Of a DNA stretch of 64,000 nt, positions 1-12,200 are shown piece after piece. Made by a program: the position numbers and the translations under genes. Every line of letters begins with the position of its first letter. Position 1 is the first letter of the stretch. Source of the stretch: Auriscalpium vulgare (taxonomy: Eukaryota > Basidiomycota > Agaricomycetes > Russulales > Auriscalpiaceae); the NCBI GenBank assembly GCA_019915015.1, contig JAHBBC010000005.1, positions 868,001-932,000 of the forward strand. Reading direction: 5' to 3'. Below the pieces are notes generated by a model. The model ran no database searches. It saw nothing but the letters and a program-made list of their open reading frames with translations, and was not told the DNA's origin.

Positions 1-1
1 G

Positions 2-802
2 TCCCTAGGATTTCCGGTGGTGGGCCTGGTCTTGATCATGCTCATCCTGATTTCGGTCCTCCTTCTCACTTATCGGCTACGCCACTACATCAGGTACGGC
101 ATGCGACGTCTCATTCGCTTGTCCAACAAGAGGGCTCAAGACATCGCTTCTTCGTCGATGGAGGAAGGCGCTCTCAAGGACAGCCCAACATCACCGTTTT
201 CTCCTCGAGCACCAACAGCCCCTGTGACCCGCCGCTGGCTACGATCATTACGCCGGTTGACTTCCTTATGGCGCAGTCGCCCATCCCCATTGTACATTCC
301 CTCGCAGAACGCACTTCGTCCTCAATCTTCTCCCGCCCGCATGTCGCCTATACGGCATACTTCCTCGGCATCCTCCTTGTACCCACCCGAACCCTCGACA
401 TTCCCCACTATGTCCACTTCTACCGCAACATCACCCACGATTGGCTCCTATGACGACTTCATGTTAAGCAAAGGCAACGGGGATACAGATGCTTCCATTT
501 ACTCGCGCTCGAGAAATTCGTCTACGATCAGCTTGTCGGGTTGGTCCCACGTCAGCCGCTGTCACGGACGAATAGTGCATGGCACCTACCTTGACTCTGT
601 TTACTTTCGCCACTTTCTCCACCACGCCGCCGGGAGCTTTGGGCCTCTCGCGATCTTCTGGATCATTTGGCTCGTGCAGAAGTGGTTCTTCTCACCAGTA
701 CCACATGTCTCGCACCACACGGACATCCTGCGCTATAGTGTACCTCACATAATTGTTGTACTTACTCATATGCTAGTCGCCATGTGTGGTCCCGGGTTCT
801 GA
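2..802 (+). CDS. Partial membrane protein, 5' end outside window
   Basis: The reading frame is open from the left edge and ends at a TGA at 800-802, so the gene begins upstream of the window. The visible part starts with a hydrophobic segment of about 20 residues (rich in Val, Leu and Ile), followed by an Arg-rich stretch. A Ser/Pro/Thr-rich, probably disordered region spans roughly residues 45-175. Two further hydrophobic stretches lie near the end, one around a Phe-Trp-Ile-Ile-Trp cluster and one around Ile-Ile-Val-Val-Leu. This fits a multi-pass membrane protein with a long soluble loop. I recognise no family. An unrecognised intron could change the last third. Confidence 0.45.
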   Translation, partial: SLGFPVVGLVLIMLILISVLLLTYRLRHYIRYGMRRLIRLSNKRAQDIASSSMEEGALKDSPTSPFSPRAPTAPVTRRWLRSLRRLTSLWRSRPSPLYIPSQNALRPQSSPARMSPIRHTSSASSLYPPEPSTFPTMSTSTATSPTIGSYDDFMLSKGNGDTDASIYSRSRNSSTISLSGWSHVSRCHGRIVHGTYLDSVYFRHFLHHAAGSFGPLAIFWIIWLVQKWFFSPVPHVSHHTDILRYSVPHIIVVLTHMLVAMCGPGF

Positions 803-1496
803 CATTTGAGATCTCGTTCCGGGGTGAGCACTAGTCTGTCAAATACTGCACCGTCAACGCTCACAAGCACAGCCTTTGTCACCTCAATCCGTGGCGGGCG
901 GCGCGCCAGACTCGTCGACGCTGAAGTCGATCAGATGGTAGCGATAATGAGCTCCTTCTGTCAACATCACGCCCGTCCTGGGGCAGCACATGGCCCCGAA
1001 GTTGAGCGTTGGATTCGTGAGAGCAGCCGGATAGGAGAGAACAAGCACGCGATGTCGTAACCGTGCAAAACAAGGTACGCAGGATCCCACAAGTTCCGCG
1101 CTTATGTTGCTATTAAACGACGCTCACCGGATTCTGGCTCATTGCACGCTAGATTGATGTTTATCAGGGCAAGAACATTGCTGCGGCACGGGCACCGAGG
1201 GCCACCGCCGGGAAATCAAAAGAAGTCTCGGATGAGAAAGGCATCCACGTCTGAAACTGGATCGGATTCTATCTCGACGTTGACCTTGTGCTCGACGGCT
1301 GTGGGTACGGAGTCCGCAATGACTGCATAGGGAAATGATGTTCACAAGCACGTCTCGGCGATGGGGGGTGAGATAACGCGCCTCGTGCTAGGGTCAAAAC
1401 AGCCACTTTACACACTCAGCTCGACTGTCCGACAGTCCGGTCTCAGATTGCATTGATCATGATACAGGCGTGCACATGTACGGCGGCATCGAGATG
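803..1496. other. Intergenic, no gene recognised
   Basis: Only short frames occur on both strands, without domain signatures or plausible exon chains. This is probably the shared 3' region of the plus-strand membrane-protein gene and the minus-strand gene that follows. Confidence 0.4.
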
Positions 1497-3815
1497 TCAA
1501 GGACGAGCCCTTCTGGTCCGCGACCTTGCGAGCGTTGCATCCATCGGTGGCGCGGGCACCGGTGCTTTCCGCGCAGGTTGGGTTCCTCTTGCCTTCATCC
1601 GACGGAGTCGGTGAACTTGGTCGACAAAGTCGATTTCGGCCGTCTTCGCGAGGCCGAGGTCATGCAACCGTTGCTCCTCGGCCGGCTGGAGCAGCTCCAA
1701 GGAACGACGCTGCCCGCCTCGCCATAACAGGAGTTGTATAGTGGCCTCGTGAAGGAGGACAAGAAAGCAGTACTGTGTTGAAAGAACGCCGTGAGCACAG
1801 AGCGGCGAACCAAGGCTGTCACTTGCCTGTATTTTATCAATGCGGGGCAGCGCCTCATAATCAGCGCACCCTGGCTGCGGCTGCGGCTGCGACTGAGAGT
1901 GTTCAACGGAAGCCTTCGTCTGCGTAACGTCGTCGACGGGTGTCTCTATGTGCTCCTCAATTTTCTCCGGGAACGATAGGAAAGACGAGTCGGCAATGGA
2001 AGGTGGAGGCAAGTCAACCTAATGACGGCGTCACTACGTGAAACAACGGAGCACGGCCACATCAACTTACATCTGTGACGTCGGTATGGATGGATGTGGA
2101 CCGGGACAGACCAGACAAAGAGCTGGCGGATGACTTGATAATGAGTTAGAAGACACTGACGCCAAACAAGGGTGAGACGTACGTGGTCAGCTTTTGGCAC
2201 GGGGGACCACTCCACCCCAAATTCGGAGGAAAAGGCATTATCCACTGGTCCTCGACTTCCTATTGCCCATTGCTGGACAATGGCACCCAGTCGAACAGCA
2301 TCTCGCGGGCTCAGGCTACCTTTGCCGGTGGCAGACTTTCGCAGTCGTTGCCGAGAAGTGCCACCGCGCATAAATGCATTATGGCGGTCACTGGCAGGCT
2401 TGTATGCGCCATCAAGGATGGCTCGGAGGACGGGTTTGATGTACGCAAACTGCTCTTGCACCGACAGATCGCAGAAGTCCTCTGGGGTCGGCGGTGGTTC
2501 CTGGGGAGGAGCATCTGAGTATTCGTCCAGTCCGTCATCGTCTCCGTCGGAATCCACCTCGCCGTCGCTTTCGTTCGTTGTGAATTGACCTAGCTGTCAT
2601 GCCAATCAACGCATGCTCACACTATGAAAGGAATAACTCACTCTGCAGGTGCCAAATGCCGGCTCGTCTGCGGTGAAAAACATGTCGCGGGGAATGGTCG
2701 CTGTTGTGTCGTCCAGGAACCGCACACGGTACCTCGCGACCCCGGACGGCTTTGTCGGTGGTATGTATGCTTCCACTCTGGCAGGCCAGTACTCCGTGCT
2801 GATTTTCCTTGCTAAAGCCAGTACTGGTTCACCAGGCACTTCTACGAAAGGGTCACACGGTGGGGGTAGCCACGTCTCTGAAAGCAACAGTATGAATAGA
2901 TTTATTCGATGTTCGGCTGACAGGACCCACCAGGCGAGTCGGACTTGGACACTGGTGACGCGGGTTCTGGTAGCTTCATGGCGGCAGGCTTAGAAGTTCG
3001 GATCGAGCGCGTCTTGTACGACGATATGCTCGAGGGTAAACCATCATTGAGCCGTGCATCTGCCTCAAGCATCAAGTCCACTGCCGCGCGGAATGCTTCG
3101 TCCAATTGCGTGCGAGGTCGCTTCAAGGGCGAGCCGGGAGTGGAGTTGAATTTTTGAGTCCTAAAGGTCGATGCCGAGAATTGTAGGGTCTCCCTTCCGC
3201 GCTTCTTCATGGGCAAGACCACGGATACTGACGGGACGACAATCCTAAAGTCTGTCACCGCGCCGAAAGGAATATGGCCGAAAATGCGAATGGAGACGGG
3301 ACCCCTGTCAATGTCTCCTTGAAGAACCTGAGTGGGTGTCGCGTCAGATAGGCAGCGTGCGCAATGAGACTACTCACCCCTCCCGGCCACCAAAAGACAT
3401 CCTCCTCATCGCCTTCCGCGATTACCTGACCACCTTTTCCAAGACACACCCAGACTAAGGGCCCCTTGACCTCTCCCGTACGACTGTTTGCTGCTGCTGA
3501 GGATGATGGTCTCGGGGATGTCTTCGCTGTGGCAGCGGGTGTGGCTGCTGGACGTGGGTGGCCGGGTCCAAAGCATCAGCCAAGCCACGCAGCCTCTGAA
3601 AACCGAGATATATGCGCACCCTTCGCGTCCACGGGTGAGATCTCGGAACTGCTTGAAGAGTTTGGGCGTGCAATGCGCTTGCGCGACTGATTCCGCGCAG
3701 TGTCTTTGCTCGGACGCGACTTTGGCCCGCTTGGCAGGTCGTTGGGGTCTGGGGAAGTGGAGAACTGAGGCTGAGATATCGCCATCGCCTTTGTGGCAGC
3801 GGCGGGCGGCGCCAT
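1497..3815 (-). CDS. Nuclear protein with PWWP/Tudor-like modules (multi-exon)
   Basis: A chain of minus-strand exons reads as one protein. The first ATG is near 3815, followed by a Ser/Pro/Lys-rich N-terminus. At about 3370-3480 comes a segment with VWV, an acidic EGDEED stretch and the aromatic VFWWPGG core, which resembles PWWP/Tudor folds. It continues after an intron as a beta-rich stretch (around 3180-3300) ending in basic KKRGRE. A second Tudor-like segment at 2650-2870 contains EYWPARV and RYRVRFLDD. The exon at about 2150-2560 is acidic and then helical. The last exon (from about 1900) is helical and ends Arg-rich. Such modules usually read histone or DNA marks, so a chromatin role is inferred. 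Exact exon borders were not resolved. Confidence 0.55.
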
Positions 3816-4105
3816 AGAGAAGTTAAAAGGCAAGGGTCGGGACTCTGGAGTCGGAGGACAAGGTCGCAGTGAAGTAACGTGGACGTGGTGCGAACGCGTC
3901 GGTGGCGGATCGCGCCGGTAGCCGGGACACCCGCAACTTCGACATCCATTAATGATTATTCAATGAAAAATATATCAGACATCCAGTTGCAATCCAGTTG
4001 ATCAGTATGTCCTAGGGTATAGTACAGATACGCGTACTGACAACCACCAGTGAATACCCCATTATCACCAGTGAATGCCACCCTATTAGCTGAAGAAGGA
4101 GGCTA

Positions 4106-4900
4106 CTACGAAGACAGCGGCAGTGAGCAGATTCGTGCTGCTGATCCTCTCACCCTTGTTTGGGACAGCAGAAGCCGACGTGCCTGCACTCGACGCAGGT
4201 ACACTCGACGGGGATACAGGGTTGGATGCGGAATCGGTAGGTTGGCTGAGGAACCGAGGTTGCTGGGAGTAGGCGTTACACTAGCCTGCGCCGCGCCGCT
4301 CGTCGGCCCCCCGGCCACAGAGAATGGCGAGACCGCTTCCGTCTGGAGCTCAACGGTGCTTCCAGCGCTGACCGTGCAGATTGCGATCCCGTCCTTTATA
4401 GTGCAATTATCAACGATGGTGTCGTCCCGGCGGCGATCGTGTAGGCGGCATCGGATGGCCCCTCGACGAGGGTGACTGTGCGCAGTGTCAACAGAAGCAT
4501 GGCGGAGGGGAGAGCATAGGTGGGACGCACTGGGTCCAGGAATGCCCACGTCATCTGGGCTAGCGGTCGCTGCCGGGGCGACCAGCCAGCTCGTGCGTCC
4601 AGCGCCATCCACGCCGAGCTCTGACACGGTGAGCGGCTGCGGATCGAAGCCTGGGATGTAAAGTTCAAACTGGGAAGTGTCTAGGAAAAACGTGAGCTTG
4701 CGAAAGGTGTGCAAAACCTGGTTGCCAGCCGTCCTCACATCGTGCCAATGCGACGCAAACAAGTAGACTGAGACCCCGGATAGAGAAGCCCATGGTGTGA
4801 GAGTGGCGCGGTACGGATAAAGGATAGTAAGCAAAGCACCTGTATCAGGCTTATGAAGAAGGTGCTGGCGGAACGGTGTAAATGTTTGTAAATGCCACAT
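4106..4900 (-). CDS. Secreted or surface protein, probable intron plus one frameshift
   Basis: The coding signal is clear from the part reading QFELYIPGFDPQPLTVSELG (about 4600-4670) to the Ser/Thr/Pro-rich C-terminus near 4200. Between them a frame carrying VTLVEGPSDAAYTIAAG stops, and a second frame resumes at once with TIVDNCTIKDGIAICTV. The two parts would be continuous if the CCC run at 4426-4428 had one more base, so a homopolymer deletion (real or from sequencing) is likely. Cys residues and Ser/Thr richness suggest an extracellular protein. No family is recognised. The 5' exon and signal peptide are uncertain; the extent given is the longest open stretch, and the true start may lie elsewhere. 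Confidence 0.4.
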   Translation of the reverse strand: MWHLQTFTPFRQHLLHKPDTGALLTILYPYRATLTPWASLSGVSVYLFASHWHDVRTAGNQVLHTFRKLTFFLDTSQFELYIPGFDPQPLTVSELGVDGAGRTSWLVAPAATASPDDVGIPGPSASHLCSPLRHASVDTAHSHPRRGAIRCRLHDRRRDDTIVDNCTIKDGIAICTVSAGSTVELQTEAVSPFSVAGGPTSGAAQASVTPTPSNLGSSANLPIPHPTLYPRRVYLRRVQARRLLLSQTRVRGSAARICSLPLSS

Positions 4901-4919
4901 GTCCCCGTGCCTGGATATC

Positions 4920-5372
4920 TCATTTCAAAGATCTCACTGATATATACTTAGCCCTATGAATCTGATACCTATCTACAACAACGCAATTGATAGAGATTAT
5001 TGTGGGCGATCCGAGTAGCGTCATGAGGAGACTCGGTCGCGTGGCAGATGCCGACATCGTCTGAGTCCGAATCAGGTAGGCGTAGTATTCGACGTAGCCG
5101 CCCGAGCTGGACTGCAGTGAGCGTCTGCGGTTCAATTCGTTTGAACAAGGGCGGGGATGCTTCCAGATGCGACGTCTCGCTACCAAGACCCGTTATGTGC
5201 AGTTTATCAATCCCTGTACAAGGGCAGTAAACGTACGCTGCGAAGGGCGGCGAGGAGCCAGACCGCTGGGATTGCTCAGCTCGATAAGTCGGTGACTGGT
5301 GACCAGGAGATTCAAGGATAACAACAGCAGAGCGCAACAGCAGACTCTAGCACCGCAGCGGCTGAACCGCAT
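4920..5372 (-). CDS. Short secreted protein related to its downstream neighbour
   Basis: An ATG at 5372 opens a classic signal peptide: Arg-containing start, then a Cys/Ala/Leu-rich hydrophobic core (CCCALLLLSLNLL), then polar residues. After a probable intron the frame continues with a segment (LHITGLG ... EPQTLTAVQLG) that parallels LYIPGFD ... PQPLTVSELG in the neighbouring gene at 4106-4900. Both are followed by a Gly/Tyr- or Gly/Arg-rich turn. The two may therefore be a diverged tandem pair of secreted proteins. The 3' end is unclear because the frame shifts near 5090, so the gene may be degraded. Confidence 0.35.
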
Positions 5373-5878
5373 CACAGATTTCCAGAGCTTGATGCACGCA
5401 GCTCCTCACGGATATTTCTCCTGAGTGCCTACGGGCCCAAGATCTTCCTTGTGCCGTAATTTTTGGGGGACAAGGCGGCACAAGAGATGTGTCCACGCGG
5501 AGTCGCAGACCAACGCAATGGCCGGCCATTCGAATGTCAGCTGTCCGAGAAGACCGACGATTAGCAGCGTCAGGGCGCCGCACTCCTTTAAATTTATGTT
5601 TTTTTATGTCGTAAGTGACCGAATGGCATAGCCTCGGGCAGGGCATCACAGCATTATCGGCGCGGATCCTCGAGGCGTAAGATGTGGGTTCAACAGCAAG
5701 TGTACAATTACAGATAACAAGTAAACACCCTATGAATGCACAAAGATAAGTAACAAATGCCTGAATACTGATGACCTGTCACATCATGCCGTGATTGACC
5801 AGTTCGTTCTGGGTGAGTGGAAGACGGCGCTGAGGCTCTGTGACGGGTCCTCAACATGCCCACCACGCCGCGGGCTGT
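5373..5878. other. Intergenic, no gene recognised
   Basis: Between two minus-strand genes. It holds A/T-rich runs and only short unsupported frames. It should contain the 3' end of the Zn2Cys6 gene and the promoter of the small secreted-protein gene. Confidence 0.35.
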
Positions 5879-8800
5879 TCATCCGGACGCAGTCGGCGTT
5901 ACCCCAAAGTGCGGTGTGATGAAGCCGCTTCCGCCGGCACCGTAGACAAAGCCCCCGCTGAGTCCTTCCATCGGATTCGAGTACCCTGAGTGAGGGTCGC
6001 GTGTTAGCGGTGGTTTCGGCGGGGCGGTTGCGTCAGACATACCAGGAACGAGTACGTTGTCCCAGAATCCGCTGCTGAGAATGCTGTCCATAGAGAGCAT
6101 CCCCATGCTATCATCAACGCGGCCCGTCGCCATCGTAGGAGGGAACGTGGATATGTCGGCGACAGGGCCCATCTCACTGGCGAATTGGAACTCGGAAAGC
6201 ATATATGACGGTTCCGTGTTATTGACCTGGTGAGCGGGGAGATCCTCATGCGACTGGTCATCGCCGTGGATGTTGCCGCCGCTGACGTGTTGTTCGTTCG
6301 CCGTGCCATTTTCGCTCGGCTCCTCGCTCGGTCCGTCTGCCTTGGCTGTGAGCAAGGCTCGAAGGAACACACTGTAGAGAGACGGCGTGTGCGCAGGCCC
6401 CGCAGACACGCTATCGAACGTGTCGGCAACTTCTCTTGCAAGGGCTAGCGTGTCCTGCTCCGCATCCCTTGATGCGGGAAATTCTGGTCGTATTAACTAA
6501 GGAGGCTGATAAGTCAAAATGTCTCAAAAGGCCGAAAACACTGACCTTGAGCAAGCTCAACACGGCATAAGAAGAGAACACGAAGTGAGAATCCGGAGAG
6601 TACTTCAGGAACCCGGACGGCCCCAGTTCGTCCCGAACGAGGGTACAACATGTTTTCGCCGACGTGTGAACGCGCGCAAAGAAATGAGGAATGTCGACTG
6701 GCGAATGTTCCAAAGCGTTTTGCAAGCCGAACGAGTTGATGACAAGCATGGCATAGCTTGCATAGTACTCCAACATTAGGGTCGAGTACCTTCCCAACAC
6801 ATCCCCAGAGGCTGAAGAAGTGCACATTCAGTGCAAACAGTTTTCGGGATGTCATTGGGCTTACCGTCTACGTCTGTGACCTGGGAGTACCACCCCTGGA
6901 TCTGACGTTCAAACGTCCTGATAACAAGCAGATAGTCGACATCGACCAACAGTCCTGAAGGGGACGTCGTCTCGGAGTACAGCAAATCAAGCGTCCTCGC
7001 CACAACGCGCTGCAATTCCTGTGGGAAATTTCAATGCGGCGCAAGGATGACAGCGGCAAAGGCGGCATACCACGTAAGCGGCAAGAGAAACATCGCCTCG
7101 GCGGGCTAACGGTGAGCGGACCCATTGCAATGCACTCCGTATGATCGAGCTGCAACTCAGGCTTAGAAGCCTGTGATCGGCGGCAAAGAAAGACTTACTC
7201 CTCTTTGATGGAGCTAGGCTTTCCCATCTGTGCACTCACACTGCGGTCTAGGCAGAAGCAGAGCAGCCACGTCCGCTCGCGATTGAATACCTCGCGGTCT
7301 CGTGCCTTGCCTTCCGCTGTTTCGGCGCTGGTCGTAGATGTGCGGCGGTGTAAGTTTAGATCTGTAGCCGTCCTAGTTGTCGACATCGTGTGAGCATGTG
7401 TCTGCAAGAGGAAGCGTGCACACCACAGGTCTTACCGGATTGCCATCCCGAGCAACATCCACGTTCGATCCTGCTCGAACCTCTCTACAGGGCCGCAGCC
7501 CCACAGAGCAAGCAGGAGGTACGCTTGAACGATTTCTACTGACTTGTACCCTTGAGCGGGCACATTGAAAGCGAGCTTCTTGGATAGCTCCGTCAATTTC
7601 CCATGGAGCTCTGGTCTAGGCGTGAAGAATTTGGCAGAGACAGCGCAGACTGATGATGTTCGTAAGACAGTTGAGAATCGCTGAGCGTGTGAGTACACGT
7701 ACTGGTCGTCAGCAAGAATGGCGAGCGGGAGCAAACGAGGGAAGGGGTATGGAAATCACGATCCAGCAAATTGCAGTGCATCTAGACGAAAGGGTCAATA
7801 AGTGTAGCCCGATGTGGGCTCCGAACATACATTCAGATGATTGAAGTAACTGAAAAGGGTTGGAGGGTGAATAAAGAGAAGTCGGGAGAGAGGCAAGATC
7901 GTACATGTCAAATAGAGCGACGACTTCTTCCGTTGAGACGAAGCTCAACATTTCAGGCTGGATCTGACGCTCAATGAACAACCGCCGCAGGGGTAAGATG
8001 GTCATAGGGCCTAGTAATGGTTTGTGACATGCAATGAATTATGGACCGTTGATAACCAACCTGGTTTGAAGTACGCTTCACTGGCCACACCCATCGGCTC
8101 GGATGGTCTGGGCATGCCTTGAAGAGACGACTTTGAGACATTGGATGCCTGCGCCCGCCTATTGGCGAGGCTAGCTTCTGCCAAGAGGCCCAGAGGATTG
8201 AGGGCATTGTCTGGCAGTGAATGCAACTTGGGAGAGCCCGGCGGCTGCGAGTGTGATAGCCGCGCAAATGGGTGAGAAGAGGGCGACGGCGGTGTCGGGA
8301 TCGTGTCGTCGTGCTCGTCATCTTGTTGAGACAGCAGCGCCGCGGTTTGGGCCTGGGCGGAGGGGGACGGTGATCGTGAGACCATGCCCGACGCGAGACT
8401 TGGATTGCCGATAGAGCGCAGCACGGTATCAAGGGTTCGCTCCATTTTCCTCAACGACCGCGTCAGCAACTCATGTTTCCTGGTGCTGGCGGCTCAGTGT
8501 TTGTAGGCTGAAATAGACGCGCTATGGTGGACTCACTTAGACGAGCGTTTCCCTCTATTAGACTCCTCGAAAACACACTCGTGGTTGCCCGCAATGCATC
8601 GCTTGCACGGGGGACCCTGCTCTGCGCCTACACACTTCATCTTCAGGCGACGACAGACTGTGCACGCCCTGCGGAAGGCGACCGGTAAACCATTTGATTC
8701 GCAGACCTCGAAATGGCGCTCACCTAGAGCCACGGGTCGGCTTCGCCTTGGCCTCTTGTTGGTCTCCGATTGCACTCGGACCAGTGTCCTCTTCTTTGTG

Positions 8801-9059
8801 CCGCTTTCTGCTGTCATTGTCATGCATGTTGGCGGAGGACGGGCGTTTACTGGGGCCAGGGTAAGACATATTTTCAGTCGGCGGGGTACTGATCGCGTCG
8901 GACGCTTGAGACGAGGGAGACGACAAGCTCGCGGCGAGCGACAGCTGCTGTGGCATTTGAGAGTGCTGGCTGTGGTAGGAGTAGTAGGACGGGGAGTACA
9001 TGGCGAGAGACGGGTCGATAGGAATCGAAGGGGACGGTGGGGGTTGCATAGAATGACCG

Positions 9060-9094
<35 letters not shown>

Positions 9095-9220
9095 ATGCTG
9101 ATGCTGCTGCTCTTGCTGGTGCATAGACATGGGGGGTAGGTATTGATGCGGAGACATTGGATGTTCCAGAGGAAGGTAGTACTGCGAAAAGATTAGCGGG
9201 GTATTCGACATGACGGTCAT
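5879..9220 (-). CDS. Zn2Cys6 fungal-specific transcription factor
   Basis: The ATG at 9220 (or 9211) begins a Gln/Pro/Ser-rich N-terminus with a polyglutamine/His tract. A 5' splice site at TCTAG/gtgagc near 8727 joins directly to RACTVCRRLKMKC, giving a complete binuclear cluster: CxxC-x6-C ... CxxC-x6-C around 8570-8680. Downstream exons (about 8470 to 6500) carry a fungal-specific TF middle-homology region (for example FIERQIQPEMLSFVSTEEVV, VEIVQAYLLLALWG and RTWLLCFCLDRS). The C-terminus, ending at 5879, is acidic and Ser/Gly/Pro-rich, typical of an activation region. It should act as a sequence-specific nuclear regulator. The regulated pathway cannot be told from sequence alone. At least seven introns are needed, and exact borders in the middle were not all resolved. 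Confidence 0.8.
9058..9117. repeat. CAG/CTG trinucleotide repeat coding polyglutamine
   Basis: An uninterrupted run of GCTGCT units, with a few interruptions (GAT, CTC), encodes on the minus strand a Gln-rich tract with His interruptions in the N-terminus of the Zn2Cys6 factor. Such repeats are commonly length-polymorphic. Confidence 0.85.
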
Positions 9221-12200
9221 GGTCACGGCGCGGGGGACAGGGCTGGAAGAAGCAGGAAACAAAAGGAACGGACGGAGCGCGTTTTAAAGGGAGCATAGGG
9301 CGGGTGTGATGTCTGTGGGTGTAGGAAAGCAAGCGTACGCTCACGTGCGGGGGCCAGAGAGCCGTTATTGTTGCAGAAGCCGATTGAGCTCGCGGTGAGA
9401 AGAGCAAGGTTGTGAACGCAGATCCTGGAATAGGCGAGGACTGTCGTGAGAGGGCGGCGGACAGAAAATGGGATCAGAGAGCAAGTTGCGTCAGGGGCAG
9501 ACGAGGCGAAAGCGACCGGGCAGAAGACGCGGGTGTGCCTAGCGAGCGGTGCTTGCGGGCTGTCAGAAAGGAGTGCGAAAGTGTGCGAAAGGCTGCAGGA
9601 CGGGTGAGAACGAGGGCAAGTCGTCCAGCATCTCCAGTCCAGCCAGGCCGGTCGGACATGCGCCGCGATTGGTCAGCACGCCCAGTCAGCCAGCGCCTCA
9701 CCGCCCGGGGCTCTGATCGCCCTCTTCGCCAAAGACATATCGCCTCCGCGCCGCACTGCTCTTGCAATTTCGTCGCTCACCAGCAAAGTCCCGGTGCTCT
9801 GCATTATTCCCGGGCGTTTCCCTCGGCGACACTGATCTACTCCCACATCTCGTGTTCCGAGAGCACGCGCTGGTCTTCCAATATCTCCCGCAGGTGCACC
9901 TGCTTCACGATCTCGCCAGCTGCGCATCCTCAGCCCTCTCGGTGTTGACGGCATTTTATTCCACGCTCTGATAGGCCAGCGCCCGATCTCCCCCACCCGA
10001 CTGGCACCACAAGGGCCCGACGCCGCTCACTCGGTCTTCCCTGGCATCCTATAGGGCACACGTCCGCTTCCTGTCGTCCCCCTGCCCTGGAGTTGCCCTC
10101 TATTGGTCCGCAAAAGCCCGGCGCGCTTCGATATTCTTACGACCTCTGCGGCCACCGCTTGTTAGGCCCTTAGTGTGCCATCTTTGCTCATTATATCGTA
10201 ATCCTCCATGCTGGCAGCGTTGCGATGGCGCAGTATGTCCAGCAATGCACACGTCGTGTTGATGGCCTGAAGATTGCGATGCAGTTGCTCAAGCTACTTC
10301 ACCAGTCGTTCGTTTCGTTCGCGACTTTGAAGTTCTGTCCCTGGCCCCCATTTCGCCGCTCACACTTATAGCCACCTTGGTTCGGCCTTCTGTCTGCCAG
10401 CAAAATCTCACCCAACTCCGCTACTTCAGTGTGGTTTGAGCAGGGACTGTCGCTCAGACGAACTGGCTCCCACACCCACGGGCCACGCCTCCGTCGAAGG
10501 AACCGCTGTTTCGGTTCCACAATGCCATTCTCATCACCAGTCTCAAAGCCAACGTAGCTCTTACTTCGAGCACTTGTCCTCCACATACGGACAACCCCAT
10601 CTGCACCTAGATCGCCGAGGAAGCAACGGCATCTTACCGTTTGAAGTACGAATGCAAGTCAAGTGCACAGTCCTTTCTCCGCGACTGTATACTTGTCTAT
10701 TCTTACTGCGCAAACACCTCGTGCGGCTCTCAGGCGCCGCTTTGTTGCTTTGCCTCTTCCCTACATGTCGGTTCCTTGACGCTTCAATGCATCTATTCTA
10801 GATTGCTCATCTGTGATCCATGTGCTCCCTGCCGCTTCGATAACGTATCTCTCGCTTCTTGTAGGATTGAGCGAGTGTGTTTGTCGTGGGTAAACAGGGA
10901 ATTGACGGCTCCGAAACAAATGAGGCTGGGTGCGTGCAATCTAAGTACAGTGATGTTCGCTTCACGGCATAGTGATGTCAGCTTCGCCTTGTAGAGCGAC
11001 AGGGTGAAGATGATCATCCTTATTGCTGCCATTCTTTCGACGACTAAATTTTCAGAAGCTCGGTGCGACCATCACAAAGGTTGAGTGTGGGCACGATGTA
11101 GGTGCTTCCCCGCCTTTGAATTTGCCTATGTTCGTCAAGCATGAAGCCCCACATCTTGCGTGATGCTCTTCGTTCAAGCTTCCACTGCCGCAGCAGTTTC
11201 TTCAGCCTCCGTATTGGAGCAGCGATGTCGGGCAGTGCGTTGTCCGCGGGATCAGTTCACTATGCTTCGATTCCCATGCCCTCGACTGCGATAGTTACTC
11301 ATAGCACCACGCCCTATCAGGGCACGGCTTTCCGCTGGAAGGGCATCTATATGGCAGTGTGAACCTTGCAGCGTCGACTTGCCCACACGCTTCCTAGTCG
11401 ATGATAACCAATCAGACCGCGCTGCCCCGAGGGCGCTGCACGTCTCTACAGTTGAAGCTAACTCTTACGTTCCCGGTTCTTTATCGACTCGAGGTTGTGC
11501 TTCTTGACCGATGATCGGATTGGTGCCAAGACTTTTCTGCTGAACAGAGCACAGGGCTCATTTACATTCTTGACACCGTTCTCGGGCCCGCCTGGCCGCG
11601 GCATGTGCTCGTATCTTCGGCGTGATTTTGTTGCCACCGCGTGCACAATCCTGGAATTGTCGAGCTCACGTCCGCAGCGGTCCGCTCCTCCAGCTGGCAC
11701 GCACCGCGAGGCATCAGATCGCTAGGCTCTGGCTGCCTCTGGTCAACGTACGGCAGATTTTCGCCCCGCTCTCCCCCGTTCTCATGCGAGCATGCGCGCA
11801 GGAGCAAAAGCGTCGCTCCCCTTCTCATGCGTTGTGGCAATTGCGCCAGGCGTCGGCTCCTCAAAATGCCCTCAAAGGGGTGGTGCCGAGTTCTGTCGGG
11901 GGCGTCGGGCTTCATGTGCTTCGTACAGCATTTCATTCTCCTCACGACAGTTATCAGCCCAATCACAGCTGCAGCACTCCTTGCGCGGCCTCCGCAACCG
12001 CGAACAGCCTTCATCGTAAGCGCGTCTTCACCACTGCTATCCCACTCTCGATGCTTCTTACTCCGCGCGTTTGGCTATCTCAATAATAGTCGCCTGTAGA
12101 TGAGATCGAGCTCGCAGTTTAAGAAGCGCGAGTCAAATCCCATGCCCACGCTCACCACACCGCTAGGGCCTAAAACGGTGTACATGTTCCCTGGTCACGT

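Noticed and set aside
8585..9139. Leu-repeat protein on the plus strand
   Set aside because: It is the antisense of the CAG/polyglutamine tract and the Zn2Cys6 gene.
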